Assembly (NCBI GenBank): GCA_002470825.1 | Contig: DKOR01000035.1 | Coordinates: 154,043 to 218,042 of the forward strand | Reading direction: 5' to 3' | DNA from: Thiotrichaceae bacterium UBA7357 | Lineage (GTDB): Bacteria; Pseudomonadota; Gammaproteobacteria; Eutrophobiales; Eutrophobiaceae | Length of the DNA: 64,000 nucleotides | Shown: piece by piece, positions 19,926 to 30,238 of the stretch | Layout: each line of letters opens with the position of its first letter | Position numbering within the stretch: position 1 is the first letter of the stretch | The notes under the pieces: generated by a model | Seen by the model: only the letters and a program-made list of their open reading frames with translations | Told to the model about the DNA's origin: nothing | The model's database searches: none | Made by a program: the position numbers and the translations under genes

Positions 19926-20890
19926 TGTATTCAAAAATCACTGGTACCGGTTCCTATCTGCCTGATCGCATCTTGACCAATGCCGAACTTGAATCTATGG
20001 TTGATACGTCGGATGAATGGATACGTTCTAGAACCGGTATTGAAAAGCGACATATTGCTGCCGATGATCAGACAACTTGTGACCTCGCTGAAAAAGCAGC
20101 ATTATCAGCGATTAAAGCAGCTGGTATCAACGCAAGTGATATCGACTTAATTATTATAGCAACAACAACACCCGATCTTGTCTTTCCCAGTACCGCTTGC
20201 CTGATACAAGAAAGATTAGATATTCATGGGTGTCCTTGTTTTGATGTTCAAGCAGTATGCACTGGTTTTATCTACGCAATGAGTATTGCTGAAAAATTTA
20301 TTAGTTCAAATAGCTCAACCTGCGCGTTGGTAATAGGCGCTGAGACACTCTCACGTATCATCAACTGGAAAGATAGAAACACATCTGTGCTCTTTGGTGA
20401 TGGTGCTGGTGCTGTCATTCTTCAAGCAAGCGAAACACAAGGTATCTTGTCTAGTCATCTTCATGCCGACGGACAGTATGCGAATTTATTGAATGTTCCT
20501 GCGGGAATTTCCTCAAATCATGAAATGATTAAAGCGGACAAAGCATTTATTACCATGCAAGGTAACGAGGTTTTTAAAGTTGCCGTAAATACGTTAGGCC
20601 GAATTGTAGATGAAACATTAACAGCAAACTCTATAAAAAAAGAAGAAATTGATTGGTTAGTACCTCATCAAGCAAATATGCGTATCATATCAGCCACTGC
20701 AAAAAAACTGGATATGTCTATGGAACGCGTTATCGTTACAGTTGACCAGCATGGCAATACTTCAGCCGCTTCAGTTCCTTTAGCGCTGGATGTTGCCGTT
20801 AGAGATGGACGCATTAAAGTAGGCGATACTATTTTATTAGAGGCTTTTGGCGGTGGTTTTACTTGGGGCTCTGTATTATTACGTTATTGA
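19925..20890 (+). CDS. fabH: Beta-ketoacyl-ACP synthase III FabH
   Basis: FabH starts fatty-acid synthesis by condensing acetyl-CoA with malonyl-ACP. The 321 residues contain the nucleophile Cys112 in [12 protein letters not shown], the histidine in VPHQANMRI and the asparagine in HGNTSAAS. The GTG start shares its G with the plsX stop codon, which gives tight coupling. It belongs to a complete plsX-fabH-fabD-fabG-acpP-fabF series. Confidence 0.98.
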   Translation: MYSKITGTGSYLPDRILTNAELESMVDTSDEWIRSRTGIEKRHIAADDQTTCDLAEKAALSAIKAAGINASDIDLIIIATTTPDLVFPSTACLIQERLDIHGCPCFDVQAVCTGFIYAMSIAEKFISSNSSTCALVIGAETLSRIINWKDRNTSVLFGDGAGAVILQASETQGILSSHLHADGQYANLLNVPAGISSNHEMIKADKAFITMQGNEVFKVAVNTLGRIVDETLTANSIKKEEIDWLVPHQANMRIISATAKKLDMSMERVIVTVDQHGNTSAASVPLALDVAVRDGRIKVGDTILLEAFGGGFTWGSVLLRY

Positions 20891-20914
20891 TGTATTTATG
20901 GAATTAAGCTTTAA

Positions 20915-21850
20915 GTGAATAGTCAAAAAAACCTAGCAGTCGTTTTCCCAGGACAAGGTTCACAATCTGTTGGCATGATGAGTAAACTACTCGAAACAGA
21001 GTCTGAACTTAAGTCAGTATTTGATTCTGCTTCTGAGATCTTAGGTTATGACCTTTTGGATATTATAAACTTTGGGCCAGAAAAAAAATTAAACCAAACT
21101 AAAATCACACAGCCAGCTTTACTAGCTTCCGCATATGCAACATGGCTAATGTGCGAAGAAATATTACAGACATCGACCATTGTATTCGCAGGCCACAGTC
21201 TTGGTGAATACACAGCCTTGGTCTGTGCTGGTGTAATTGAATTTCAAGATGCAATTACATTGGTTGCTAGAAGAGGGCAATGTATGCAAAAAGCAGTGCC
21301 TGAAGATGTCGGAGCAATGGCAGCAATTCTCGGTTTAGAGGATGACCAAGTAGCGCAAATTTGTGTTGTCGCTGCAGAAAGTGAGACAGTATCTGCTGCT
21401 AATTTTAATTCACCAGGACAGGTAGTTATTGCTGGGAATAAGTCTGCAGTTGAAAGAGCAATAATTGCAGCAAAGGATATTGGCGCTAAACGAGCATTAT
21501 TATTGCCTATTAGTGTTCCATCGCATTGCATGCTCATGAAAGAAGCCGCCACTGAATTTGCAACAACACTAGATAAAATTCATTTTAGTGATGCTGACAC
21601 TCCTGTAATACAAAATGTGAATGCTGAGGTTAAAACTAAATCAGATGAAATTAAGAATGCACTTCTTCAGCAACTTTACATGCCGGTCCGTTGGGTTGAT
21701 AGCATAAATCGTATGCAAAGTATGGGCGTTAATAAAATTATTGAATGTGGTCCTGGAAAAGTCCTTGGCGGATTGATTAAACGCATAGATCGCTCAATTC
21801 AAACATATTCCGTGCATGATAAAGCTTCTTTAAGAAATGCACTAAATTAA
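20915..21850 (+). CDS. fabD: Malonyl-CoA:ACP transacylase FabD
   Basis: FabD moves malonyl groups from CoA to acyl carrier protein. The 311-residue product starts near VVFPGQGSQSVGM and has the active serine in FAGHSLGEY (Ser95), with SVPSHCMLM supplying the catalytic histidine. Translation starts at GTG, 24 bases after fabH. Length and neighbours match the standard cluster. Confidence 0.98.
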   Translation: MNSQKNLAVVFPGQGSQSVGMMSKLLETESELKSVFDSASEILGYDLLDIINFGPEKKLNQTKITQPALLASAYATWLMCEEILQTSTIVFAGHSLGEYTALVCAGVIEFQDAITLVARRGQCMQKAVPEDVGAMAAILGLEDDQVAQICVVAAESETVSAANFNSPGQVVIAGNKSAVERAIIAAKDIGAKRALLLPISVPSHCMLMKEAATEFATTLDKIHFSDADTPVIQNVNAEVKTKSDEIKNALLQQLYMPVRWVDSINRMQSMGVNKIIECGPGKVLGGLIKRIDRSIQTYSVHDKASLRNALN

Positions 21851-21867
21851 AAGCGAGTTGTTTCATT

Positions 21868-22611
21868 ATGAATAAATATAAAGATAAAGTTGTGTTGGTC
21901 ACCGGCGCCAGTCGTGGTATTGGTAAAGCTATTTTAAATAAATTTGCAAAACATGGTGCATTTGTAATTGGTACAGCAACTACTGAAACCTCTGCTGATA
22001 TAATTACAAAAAATGTAACGGCTGATAACAATACTGGAATAGGCCTAGTTTTAAATATCGCAGATAAATTATCAATTAATGATTTTAGTCATAAACTCAA
22101 GGATTTAAATGCACCATGTATTCTTATAAATAATGCAGGAATCACATGCGATAATTTATTAATGAGAATGAAAGACGATGAATGGGAAAAAGTCATAAAC
22201 ACCAATTTAACCGGCATGTTTCATGTAACAAGATTATGTATGCGAGCAATGATGAAACAACGTTATGGGCGCATTATTAATATCAGTTCAGTTGTTGGAT
22301 TATCTGGAAATCCAGGGCAATCAAATTATTCTGCATCAAAAGCAGGGATGTTGGGTTTTACACGTTCTTTGGCAAGAGAAGTAGGCTCTAGAGGAATCAC
22401 TGTAAACGCAGTAGCTCCAGGTTTTATTTCGACAGAAATGACAGATGAATTAACTGACGATATTCGTGATTCAATATTGAATCAAATTCCATTAGCTCGA
22501 TTAGGTCATCCAGAAGAAATAGCAAATGTAGTCGATTTTCTTTCTTCAGATCAAGCGGCCTATATTACTGGACAAACTATTAGCGTAAATGGTGGTATGT
22601 ATATGGGTTAA
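21868..22611 (+). CDS. fabG: 3-oxoacyl-ACP reductase FabG
   Basis: An NADPH-dependent short-chain dehydrogenase that reduces 3-oxoacyl-ACP. The 247 residues show the cofactor loop TGASRGIG (12-19), NNAG at 88-91, the serine at about 140 and Tyr154/Lys158 in YSASKAG, then VAPGFISTEMT. All catalytic residues are present. It lies between fabD and acpP, 17 bases after fabD. Confidence 0.98.
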   Translation: MNKYKDKVVLVTGASRGIGKAILNKFAKHGAFVIGTATTETSADIITKNVTADNNTGIGLVLNIADKLSINDFSHKLKDLNAPCILINNAGITCDNLLMRMKDDEWEKVINTNLTGMFHVTRLCMRAMMKQRYGRIINISSVVGLSGNPGQSNYSASKAGMLGFTRSLAREVGSRGITVNAVAPGFISTEMTDELTDDIRDSILNQIPLARLGHPEEIANVVDFLSSDQAAYITGQTISVNGGMYMG

Positions 22612-22762
22612 AACTATTAATTACTTTAATAAAAGTTTTTAAGTATATGATATTATTGTAAATAAATATCAAGAAATAATCTAAGTTGCAAGAAGATACC
22701 ATTTCACTAAACTTAGCAATCTAAAAACGGTCATTGAGCCGCTAAGGGAGGATTTATTAATC

Positions 22763-22999
22763 ATGAGTAGTGTTGAAGAGCGCGTAAAAAAAATCGTTGT
22801 AGAACAACTGGGTGTTAAAGAAGTAGAGGTCACTAATGAATCATCATTTGTTGATGACTTGGGTGCTGATTCTTTGGACACTGTCGAGTTAGTCATGGCA
22901 TTAGAAGAAGAGTTCAAAACCGAAATCCCAGATGAAGAAGCTGAGAATATTACTACTGTTAATGAAGCGGTAAAATATATAAATGCACACCTAGAATAA
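22763..22999 (+). CDS. acpP: Acyl carrier protein AcpP
   Basis: A 78-residue acidic protein that carries growing acyl chains on a 4'-phosphopantetheine arm. The attachment serine is Ser37 in [11 protein letters not shown]. The start is preceded by a strong AAGGGAGGA ribosome-binding site, as expected for a very abundant protein. The 151-bp gap after fabG probably holds its own promoter, and a terminator-like hairpin follows it. Confidence 0.98.
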   Translation: MSSVEERVKKIVVEQLGVKEVEVTNESSFVDDLGADSLDTVELVMALEEEFKTEIPDEEAENITTVNEAVKYINAHLE

Positions 23000-23018
23000 T
23001 TTGAAACATGAAGGGCAC

Positions 23019-23059
23019 AAAAGGTCGCGTTGTGTTGACTTTCTTACGCGGCCTTTTTT
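23019..23059 (+). terminator. Intrinsic terminator after acpP
   Basis: AAAAGGTCGCGT (23019-23030) pairs with ACGCGGCCTTTT (from 23046), one G-U pair included, and the stem runs into a T-tract ending at 23059. It lies between acpP and fabF and probably gives partial termination, so that acpP is made in excess over fabF. Confidence 0.85.
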
Positions 23060-23137
23060 GTGACTAAATATTTTTGAATATTTAACTTAAAGAATTAAGA
23101 AATCCGTTCCATTTCTTTCTTTGAACAATAAAAGGCA

Positions 23138-24388
23138 ATGTCTGAATTGAGTAAACGTCGTGTAGTCATAACTGGATTAGGTATGCTAACGCCAGTAGGC
23201 AATAGCGTTGATGAATCTTGGAATAATATAATAGCGGGCAAAAGCGGCATTACCCTTATAGATCATTTTGACACGTCAGATTTTAGCGTTCGTATTGCAG
23301 GTTGCATACGAAACTTCGATATAGATAACTATATTTCAAAAAAAGACCAAAAAAAAATGGATAGATTTATTCATTACGGCCTCAGCGCAGGCATACAGGC
23401 ATTACAGGATTCTGGTCTAGAGATTAACGAAAAAAATGCTACACGTGTCGGTGTTGCCATTGGATCTGGCATTGGTGGATTACCTGGCCTTGAAAAAGGC
23501 ATCAAACAATTCATTGATGGTGGTCCAAGAAAGGTATCTCCATTTTTTATACCTAGCACGATAATAAATATGATCTCAGGACATTTGTCCATAATGTATG
23601 GGCTGAAGGGTCCAAACTTTGCTATCAGTACCGCATGTACAACAGGCACTCATAATATAGGTGATTCTGCAAGATTAATCGAATATGGCGATGCAGATGT
23701 TATGATTGCAGGAGGGGCTGAGATGGCTACTTCTGGAAATGGTGTAGCTGGGTTCGCTTCTGCTAAAGCGCTTTCCTCGAGAAATGATGACCCCGAGCGA
23801 GCTAGCCGTCCTTGGGATAAAGATAGGGATGGATTTGTTATGAGTGAAGGCGCAGGTGTTATCGTTTTGGAAGAATATGAGCATGCTAAAAAACGTGGTG
23901 CAAACATAATCGCTGAAATTGCAGGTTATGGTATGAGCGGTGATGCATATCATATGACTGCGCCTTCGGAAAATGGAGAGGGTGCTGCAAATTGTATGAC
24001 AAACGCAATAAGAAACGCATGTGTCAATAACAATGAAATAGATTATATCAATGCGCATGGGACTTCAACGCCGTCGGGAGATATTGCAGAAACAGTTGCA
24101 ATAAAACGAGTATTCAAAGAAGATTCTAAATCACTAGCAATTAGTTCAACAAAATCAATGATTGGACATCTACTAGGGGCTGCAGGAGGTGTTGAAGCTA
24201 TATTTTCAATATTAGCAATTCGTGACCAAGTTGCGCCTCCGACGATTAATCTTTATGAGCCAGACCCTGAATGTGATCTAGATTATATCCCACATACTGC
24301 TCGTGAAATGAATATCGACATTGCATTATCGAATTCATTTGGTTTTGGTGGCACAAATGGTTCCCTCATTTTTAAAAAGTTGAGCTAA
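23138..24388 (+). CDS. fabF: Beta-ketoacyl-ACP synthase II FabF
   Basis: FabF elongates acyl-ACP with malonyl-ACP. The 416 residues start [15 protein letters not shown]. The active cysteine is Cys167 in [11 protein letters not shown]; the two histidines are in [11 protein letters not shown] and [11 protein letters not shown], and the end is [11 protein letters not shown]. All are typical of KAS II. It follows the acpP terminator by about 80 bases and is followed closely by pabC. Confidence 0.97.
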   Translation: MSELSKRRVVITGLGMLTPVGNSVDESWNNIIAGKSGITLIDHFDTSDFSVRIAGCIRNFDIDNYISKKDQKKMDRFIHYGLSAGIQALQDSGLEINEKNATRVGVAIGSGIGGLPGLEKGIKQFIDGGPRKVSPFFIPSTIINMISGHLSIMYGLKGPNFAISTACTTGTHNIGDSARLIEYGDADVMIAGGAEMATSGNGVAGFASAKALSSRNDDPERASRPWDKDRDGFVMSEGAGVIVLEEYEHAKKRGANIIAEIAGYGMSGDAYHMTAPSENGEGAANCMTNAIRNACVNNNEIDYINAHGTSTPSGDIAETVAIKRVFKEDSKSLAISSTKSMIGHLLGAAGGVEAIFSILAIRDQVAPPTINLYEPDPECDLDYIPHTAREMNIDIALSNSFGFGGTNGSLIFKKLS

Positions 24389-24411
24389 AGTCAATAGGCC
24401 ATGAAAGATTA

Positions 24412-25248
24412 ATGGCAATCAAATTTCTATTCAACGGAAATTCGAGTCATGTAATTTCCGCGCATGATCGAGGCTTGCAATTTGGCGATGGTTTATTTGA
24501 AACTATTGCAATAAAAAATGAATTCCTACTATGTTGGGATGAACATATAAAAAGGTTGCAATTAGGCTGCAGTCGTCTAAAGATTCCAATGCCTAGTGAA
24601 GAAACATTAACAAAAGAAGCTCGGAGTTTAATAAGTAATGTTGAACGAGGAGTTTTAAAACTAATTGTCACTCGCGGAGAGGGCGGACGTGGGTATGCTT
24701 TGCCTCTAAACGCTGAAACAACTCGGCTTATGTCGCTTTACCCATGGCCCGAATACTCGTTTGGAAACCCAGATAATGGAATAAAGGTTCGTCTATGCAA
24801 TTATCGTTATGGTCACAATCCTGCGCTTGCAGGTATTAAACATCTTAATAGACTTGAACAAGTGATGGCTAGATCTGAATGGTCAGACACTACAATAGCA
24901 GAAGGAATTATTCTGGATTATGAGAAAAACGTTATTGAAGGGACGATGAGCAATCTCTTCTATATCAAAAATAATACCTTGTATACTCCTGAACTATTCG
25001 CTTGCGGCATCAATGGTATTATTAGACAAAAAGTTATTACCTTAGCAGCAGAACTGAATCTTGAAGTTCGTATTGATAAAATTTCACTACAAAGGCTAAT
25101 GGATGCTGATGAAGCATTTATGTGCAATAGCATTATTGGGATATGGCCAATAACACTTCTCGGAGAAAAATCATTGGAAATAGGAGAAAAGACCATTCGA
25201 ATGAAAATATTATTACAAAAATATAGTTTCATTTCTGAATCACAATGA
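24412..25248 (+). CDS. pabC: Aminodeoxychorismate lyase PabC
   Basis: PabC releases p-aminobenzoate from aminodeoxychorismate, for folate synthesis. It is a fold-type IV PLP enzyme of 278 residues: DRGLQFGDGLFETI near 19-32, the PLP lysine Lys143 in AGIKHLNRLEQV, and EGTMSNLFYI near the cofactor phosphate. The fabF-pabC-mltG order is conserved. D-amino-acid or branched-chain transaminases share the fold, but context favours PabC. The stop overlaps the mltG start (ATGA). Confidence 0.92.
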   Translation: MAIKFLFNGNSSHVISAHDRGLQFGDGLFETIAIKNEFLLCWDEHIKRLQLGCSRLKIPMPSEETLTKEARSLISNVERGVLKLIVTRGEGGRGYALPLNAETTRLMSLYPWPEYSFGNPDNGIKVRLCNYRYGHNPALAGIKHLNRLEQVMARSEWSDTTIAEGIILDYEKNVIEGTMSNLFYIKNNTLYTPELFACGINGIIRQKVITLAAELNLEVRIDKISLQRLMDADEAFMCNSIIGIWPITLLGEKSLEIGEKTIRMKILLQKYSFISESQ

Positions 25249-26297
25249 AACGTTTAATCATATCTATATTAACATTTCCCAACCTAGCTGCTTCTGCTTT
25301 GTCACGATTTTCTACAGCAGTATTTTCTCTCTCTCTTCTAGTTACTGTTGCGTTTTTCTACAAAGATTATCAAACTTTTCTCGAAACTTCGTTAAGTATT
25401 AAAAATCAAACTGTTTTTGAAGTTTTGCCGGGCATGAGCTTTGCTGATGTGAATACAAGACTCAAGAAGCTAGGTCTGATAAAAAAAACAGGTTACTTTA
25501 AAATCTTAGCTTTACATACTAAGAAAGCAAATGATATCAAATCAGGTGAATATTTAATAACTCCTGAATTAAACCCAATCGGTCTCCTAAAGCTTTTAGT
25601 TTCAGGAAAAGTTATTCAATACTCATTTACAATTCTTGAAGGTTGGCAAATCAGCGATATGACTCAAGCAGTTAATCTAACTGATTTGTTAGAACATACG
25701 TTAGAACTTGATAGATCAGAAGATATCATGACTCAACTAGGGTATGCGAATGAAGTGGCTGAAGGATTGTTCTTTCCAGACACATACAATTTCCCTAAGG
25801 GCACTACTGATAAAGAATTTTTACAAAGGGCCCATCTCCGTTTGCATGAAATCTTGGATGAAGAGTGGCAATCCTCTGCTAAAAATTTACCATACAAAAC
25901 ACCATATGAAGCATTAATTATGGCTTCTATAATAGAAAAAGAAACGAGTCTAGCGAGTGAGCGTAAAACTATTGCAGGAGTATTCATACGTCGCCTAAAT
26001 AAAGGCATGAAACTGCAGACGGATCCAACAGTAATTTATGCAATAGGAAAAGAATTTGATGGTGATATACGTAAAAAAGATCTTAATATTGACTCACTCT
26101 ATAATACCTATCGCTATAAGGGCTTACCTCCTAGTCCAATTGCATTAGTTGGTCGAGAAGCAATTCATGCAGCACTACATCCAGAAAAGGGTAAGTCACT
26201 TTATTTTGTTGCAAAAGGGGATGGTTCTCATTATTTTTCAGATACGTTGAAAGAACATAATAAGGCTGTCGTGAAATATCAATTAAAGAAAAAATAA
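25245..26297 (+). CDS. mltG: Endolytic murein transglycosylase MltG (YceG)
   Basis: MltG cuts nascent glycan strands in the inner-membrane-facing side of the cell wall. The 350 residues have a membrane segment near 22-42, a LysM-like region (about 55-115) and the catalytic domain with EGLFFPDTYNF, ASIIEKET carrying the active glutamate, VFIRRLNKGMKLQTDPTVIYA and YRYKGLPPSPIA. The start overlaps pabC by four bases, and tmk follows. Confidence 0.96.
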   Translation: MKRLIISILTFPNLAASALSRFSTAVFSLSLLVTVAFFYKDYQTFLETSLSIKNQTVFEVLPGMSFADVNTRLKKLGLIKKTGYFKILALHTKKANDIKSGEYLITPELNPIGLLKLLVSGKVIQYSFTILEGWQISDMTQAVNLTDLLEHTLELDRSEDIMTQLGYANEVAEGLFFPDTYNFPKGTTDKEFLQRAHLRLHEILDEEWQSSAKNLPYKTPYEALIMASIIEKETSLASERKTIAGVFIRRLNKGMKLQTDPTVIYAIGKEFDGDIRKKDLNIDSLYNTYRYKGLPPSPIALVGREAIHAALHPEKGKSLYFVAKGDGSHYFSDTLKEHNKAVVKYQLKKK

Positions 26298-26303
26298 ATA
26301 ATA

Positions 26304-26924
26304 ATGCATGAAGGTTTATTTATAACGCTAGAAGGTATTGAAGGTGCTGGAAAAAGTAGTTCGTTGAACTATATTTCTGAACTGTTTATTTGTGCTGGCC
26401 ATGAGGTTTTACAAACACGCGAACCAGGCGGAACGGACACTGGAGAGCAGATCAGAAAAATACTTTTAGATAGTGATAACATTAAATTAGAAAGTAGCAC
26501 TGAGCTCCTTTTAATGTTTGCCGCTCGAAGTCAGCATTTAGAAGAAATTGTAAAACCTGCTTTAGAAAAAGACCAGGTTGTTATATGCGATCGTTTTACT
26601 GATGCTAGTTATGCATATCAGGGAGGAGGTCGAGGGATTGAAGAATTACGAATAAAGACACTTGAAGACTGGGTTCAACTAGGTTTTACACCTACCGTTA
26701 CCTTGTTATTTGATCTTGATGTTGATGTTGGATTACGTCGAGCAGAAAAGAGAAGCCAAGCAGATCGATTCGAACAAGAAGACATAATGTTCTTTAAACG
26801 TGTTCGTTCATCTTATCTTCAGAGAGCGAGTAACGAGCCCATACGTTTTCGAATCATTAACGCGGGTAATTCTCTGGAAGATGTGAAACAGCAAATACAT
26901 AAAGCATTGCAAGAATATTTATGA
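26304..26924 (+). CDS. tmk: Thymidylate kinase
   Basis: Phosphorylates dTMP to dTDP. The 206 residues show the P-loop GIEGAGKSS (11-19), TREPGGTDTGEQIR, the DRFTDASYAYQGGGRG segment that binds substrate, and an arginine-containing lid region near RRAEKRSQADRFE. It lies 6 bases after mltG and overlaps holB by four bases, in the usual mltG-tmk-holB order. Confidence 0.97.
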   Translation: MHEGLFITLEGIEGAGKSSSLNYISELFICAGHEVLQTREPGGTDTGEQIRKILLDSDNIKLESSTELLLMFAARSQHLEEIVKPALEKDQVVICDRFTDASYAYQGGGRGIEELRIKTLEDWVQLGFTPTVTLLFDLDVDVGLRRAEKRSQADRFEQEDIMFFKRVRSSYLQRASNEPIRFRIINAGNSLEDVKQQIHKALQEYL

Positions 26925-27919
26925 GCAAGATCTATCCATGGCAAAACACCCAATGGCAAAGGTTTCAGGAAATGCAGCAACAAAACCGATTGCCTAATGC
27001 TATTTTACTTTCGGGTCCGGAGGGTATAGGTCTAAAAGAATTTGCAAAGTCTGCTGCCATGCAACTACTATGTCAATCTAATCAAATCAAAACTAATAGC
27101 GCTTGCGGTATTTGCAAAAGTTGTCTTCTATATATTGCTGGAAATCATCCTGATTTGTATTCTATTGAACCTGAAGATAGTAGTAGACAACTTAAAATAG
27201 CTCAGATACGCGGATTAATTGAGTATGTCACATTAAAAAGTTTTATCGGCAATCGCAAAATTGTCATAATTGAACCTGCTGATGCAATGAACCGAGCAAC
27301 AGCTAATGCATTATTGAAAACACTAGAAGAGCCACCTTCCCAATCTATGTTATTTCTTTTGAGTAATATACCTTCTAAATTACCGATAACAATTAGAAGT
27401 CGTTGTCAGCAAATATATTTTAAACCTGCTCATACAAATGCCGACATAGATTGGCTACAAAGTAAGTTAGTTGATACAAAATATTCCGCAGAAACATTAT
27501 TTCGTTTATCTGGAGGAGGGCCTTTGAGAGCATTATCCTTAATAGAGGGCGAGCAATTAGAATTTCGAATTATCTTAGTAAAAGATTTAAAATTGATGAG
27601 TATTAAAAGCTGCGACACCGTTCAAATAGCTGCGAATTGGCAAGCCTTGGGAATTGATAATATTCTTAACTGGTTGATGAAAATAATACTGGACCTTATT
27701 CGTCTTAAACTACAACGTGAAAGATCACACCTGATAAATGTTGATTTGAAAGAGGACTTGCAAGACATTGTAAATTCATTAGACTTGAACTCAATGGTTA
27801 GGAATTATAATTTTGTATTATTAAAGCACCAACAATCGTTATCACTAATGAATTATAATACTCTGAGTATAATAGAAGAGGTTCTGTTTTATTGGAATAA
27901 TTCGGAAATGGAAAATTAA
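26921..27919 (+). CDS. holB: DNA polymerase III delta' subunit
   Basis: Delta' is part of the clamp loader. The 332-residue protein begins YPWQNTQWQRF, has a degenerate P-loop region (ILLSGPEGIG), a zinc module with CQSNQ...CGICKSC (cysteines near 52, 64, 67 and 70), RQLKIAQIRGLIEYV and LLKTLEEPPSQSMLFLLS. The start overlaps the end of tmk. Divergent but clearly delta'. Confidence 0.95.
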   Translation: MSKIYPWQNTQWQRFQEMQQQNRLPNAILLSGPEGIGLKEFAKSAAMQLLCQSNQIKTNSACGICKSCLLYIAGNHPDLYSIEPEDSSRQLKIAQIRGLIEYVTLKSFIGNRKIVIIEPADAMNRATANALLKTLEEPPSQSMLFLLSNIPSKLPITIRSRCQQIYFKPAHTNADIDWLQSKLVDTKYSAETLFRLSGGGPLRALSLIEGEQLEFRIILVKDLKLMSIKSCDTVQIAANWQALGIDNILNWLMKIILDLIRLKLQRERSHLINVDLKEDLQDIVNSLDLNSMVRNYNFVLLKHQQSLSLMNYNTLSIIEEVLFYWNNSEMEN

Positions 27920-27934
27920 TTGGAGTAAAAGTGA

Positions 27935-28288
27935 ATGGCCGCAGCTAACAATACAGGACATGGTATCTTATCCTTAAATATAAAAAATAAAAGTGCGCTT
28001 TATGCTTCATATATGCCATTTTTAAAAAATGGTGGTATGTTTATACCTACACCCAAAAGCTACAATTTGAATGATGAAGTTTTCATGCTACTAACCTTAA
28101 CTGACAATAAAGAAAAATTACCTGTGGCGGGTAAAGTTGCCTGGATTACTCCGGTAGGGGCCCAGGGTAATAAAATTGCCGGCATAGGAGTGCAATTTAG
28201 CGAATTGGATAAAGGCGCCACCAAAAATAAAATCGAAAAGCAATTGGCTGGTACATTGAAATCAGATCGTCCAACGCATACTATTTGA
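27935..28288 (+). CDS. pilZ: PilZ-domain protein (type IV pilus assembly type)
   Basis: A 117-residue single-domain protein. The hallmarks are GGMFIPTPKSYNLNDEVFMLLTL, VAGKVAWITPVG and IAGIGVQFS, which match the PilZ proteins of Pseudomonas and Xanthomonas needed for type IV pili. The N-terminal RxxxR motif for cyclic di-GMP is not present, as in those pilus-type proteins. A GGAG lies upstream of the ATG. Its place between holB and tatD is conserved in gammaproteobacteria. No pilus genes are in this window. Confidence 0.9.
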   Translation: MAAANNTGHGILSLNIKNKSALYASYMPFLKNGGMFIPTPKSYNLNDEVFMLLTLTDNKEKLPVAGKVAWITPVGAQGNKIAGIGVQFSELDKGATKNKIEKQLAGTLKSDRPTHTI

Positions 28289-28332
28289 TTATCTTAAACA
28301 ACTAATTTTTAGTAAGAATTTTACCTGAAAAT

Positions 28333-29097
28333 ATGTCTTCATTGATAGATTCTCATTGCCACATTCCATTGTTAAATGAAGTGTTTACTGTGAAGCAAAT
28401 TATAGAGAATGCAAAACAGAACGATATCGAACATATGCTTTGCGTTGCGATAGATCTTGATGGCTCACCTGACATTATCAAATTAGCAAGTGAAAATAGC
28501 ATGATCTCAGCTTCCGTGGGAATACATCCTAATACTGAATTGATAAAAGAACCTGTCATAGAAGAAATTATAGCTTTAGCAAGCCAGGATGAAGTTGTAG
28601 CAATAGGAGAAACTGGACTTGATTATTTTCGAAGTGAAGGAGATCTAAGCTGGCAACGTGATCGGTTTCGAACTCACATTAATGCTGCAAAAGAATTAAA
28701 TAAGCCTTTGATAATTCATACTCGTGAGTCCAAAGTTGATGTGATCCGCATATTAAAAGAGGAAGGAGCTGCTCAAGTTGGCGGAGTTATGCATTGTTTT
28801 GTTGAAGATTGGGAAACGGCACAAGCAGCTATGGAGCTTAACTTTCTCATTTCTTTTTCTGGCATTGTTACCTTTAAGAACGCAAAAGACCTTCAAGAGG
28901 TAGCTAAACTCGTCCCATTGAAAAAAATGCTAGTTGAAACAGATTCTCCATATTTGGCGCCAGTACCATTCAGAGGAAAGACGAACCAGCCTGCTTATGT
29001 TCGCCATGTTGCTGAATTCATTTCGGATTTGAAAGAAATTAATTTTGACGTCTTCGCAAAACAAACTACCAATAATTTCTATAAATTATTTAACTAA
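28333..29097 (+). CDS. TatD family metal-dependent deoxyribonuclease
   Basis: A 254-residue TIM-barrel hydrolase. It begins LIDSHCHI (two metal-binding histidines), has GETGLDYFRSEG, LIIHTRES, GVMHCFVEDWETA and VETDSPYLAPVPFRGKTN, the full TatD/YcfH motif set. In this position (holB-pilZ-tatD) it corresponds to the YcfH-type member. The natural substrate is not certain; DNA exonuclease activity is known for relatives. It is convergent with the next gene with 1 base between. Confidence 0.94.
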   Translation: MSSLIDSHCHIPLLNEVFTVKQIIENAKQNDIEHMLCVAIDLDGSPDIIKLASENSMISASVGIHPNTELIKEPVIEEIIALASQDEVVAIGETGLDYFRSEGDLSWQRDRFRTHINAAKELNKPLIIHTRESKVDVIRILKEEGAAQVGGVMHCFVEDWETAQAAMELNFLISFSGIVTFKNAKDLQEVAKLVPLKKMLVETDSPYLAPVPFRGKTNQPAYVRHVAEFISDLKEINFDVFAKQTTNNFYKLFN

Positions 29098-29098
29098 A

Positions 29099-30238
29099 TT
29101 AGATAGAACGGGATAATATATCAAACGATTTATCTATAGTTCTTCTACTAGTGTAAAAATGAGGTGAAAATCTTATCCCACCCGAACGATTTGCGCATAT
29201 CAGCATATTTTTTGTTAATTTAGAATAAAGTTGTGGTGTATCAACCCCTTCAATCTTGAATGTAACTATACCTGCATACTGATTTTCATTCGTTGGTGAA
29301 ATAAATTTTAGATCAGGTACTTTCTTCAATAATTCAATCATATAAGCAACATTATCAATAATATTACTCGATATATTATTCACACCAATTTCTTCTATTA
29401 AAGATAGACTAGCTGACAAAGCATGAATTCCGAGCATATTAGGACTTCCACATTCGAAACGTCGACATGTACTAGAATATTTCAAATTCTTTGTATCATA
29501 GTTACCTACATCTTCAACCATATGCCATCCATATTGATGCAAAACAAGCGAACTTCTAATTTCTTCCCTACAATAAAACAGTGCAATACCTTCGGGTCCT
29601 AACATCCACTTATGAGCATCCGCCATAACAAAATCAGCTTTTATAGCCTGACAATCAAAAGGGAAGGCTCCTAAACTTTGAATAGCATCGACACAAAATA
29701 ATATTTTTTTCTTGTGGCAATACTCACCAAGCAACATTAAATCAAGGCGTTTACCTGTTGCATATTGAATAGAGCTTACTGTTAATAATCGCGTATTGTC
29801 ATCACATGCACTGATTAATGCTTCTTCTGAGAATGAATTTTGAGATAAACTTATCTGTCTTAACTCCACACCTTTTTTCTTTTGTGCGAGCCAAGGAATT
29901 CTATTAGAAGGAAATTCTTCATCAGTACTTACAATATTATCTCCAGATTTCCAAATTATACCTTCTGCTACTACAGAGAGTGCTTCTGATGTACTCTTCA
30001 ATATTGCAATATCATCATGTGAAGGAGCATTGATAAGATTTTTCAATTGAATTTTTAGTGTGTTTTCAAGTTTTAACCACGATGAATAGTTAGAGGCACC
30101 AAGAGAGCTGTTTTCAACTGCAAATTGTTGAACAATTTTAGATGTTCTAACTGGCCAAGGCGATATAGCTGCATGGTTCAGATAGCAGATACTTTCATCT
30201 ATTTGAAATTCTTCTTCGATTATTCGTTCAATACTCAT
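29099..30238 (-). CDS. Class-V aminotransferase / cysteine-desulfurase-like PLP enzyme
   Basis: A 379-residue fold-type I PLP enzyme. It has YLNHAAISPWP at the N-terminus, FCVDAIQSLGAFPFD with the PLP-binding aspartate and ADAHKWMLGPEGIALFY with the PLP lysine, followed by RFECGSPNMLGIHAL. The class-V group includes cysteine desulfurases, selenocysteine lyases and isopenicillin-epimerase-like proteins. No sufE, isc or suf genes are near, so the substrate is open. It stands alone, convergent with tatD and divergent from the glycosyltransferase gene. Confidence 0.82.
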   Translation of the reverse strand: MSIERIIEEEFQIDESICYLNHAAISPWPVRTSKIVQQFAVENSSLGASNYSSWLKLENTLKIQLKNLINAPSHDDIAILKSTSEALSVVAEGIIWKSGDNIVSTDEEFPSNRIPWLAQKKKGVELRQISLSQNSFSEEALISACDDNTRLLTVSSIQYATGKRLDLMLLGEYCHKKKILFCVDAIQSLGAFPFDCQAIKADFVMADAHKWMLGPEGIALFYCREEIRSSLVLHQYGWHMVEDVGNYDTKNLKYSSTCRRFECGSPNMLGIHALSASLSLIEEIGVNNISSNIIDNVAYMIELLKKVPDLKFISPTNENQYAGIVTFKIEGVDTPQLYSKLTKNMLICANRSGGIRFSPHFYTSRRTIDKSFDILSRSI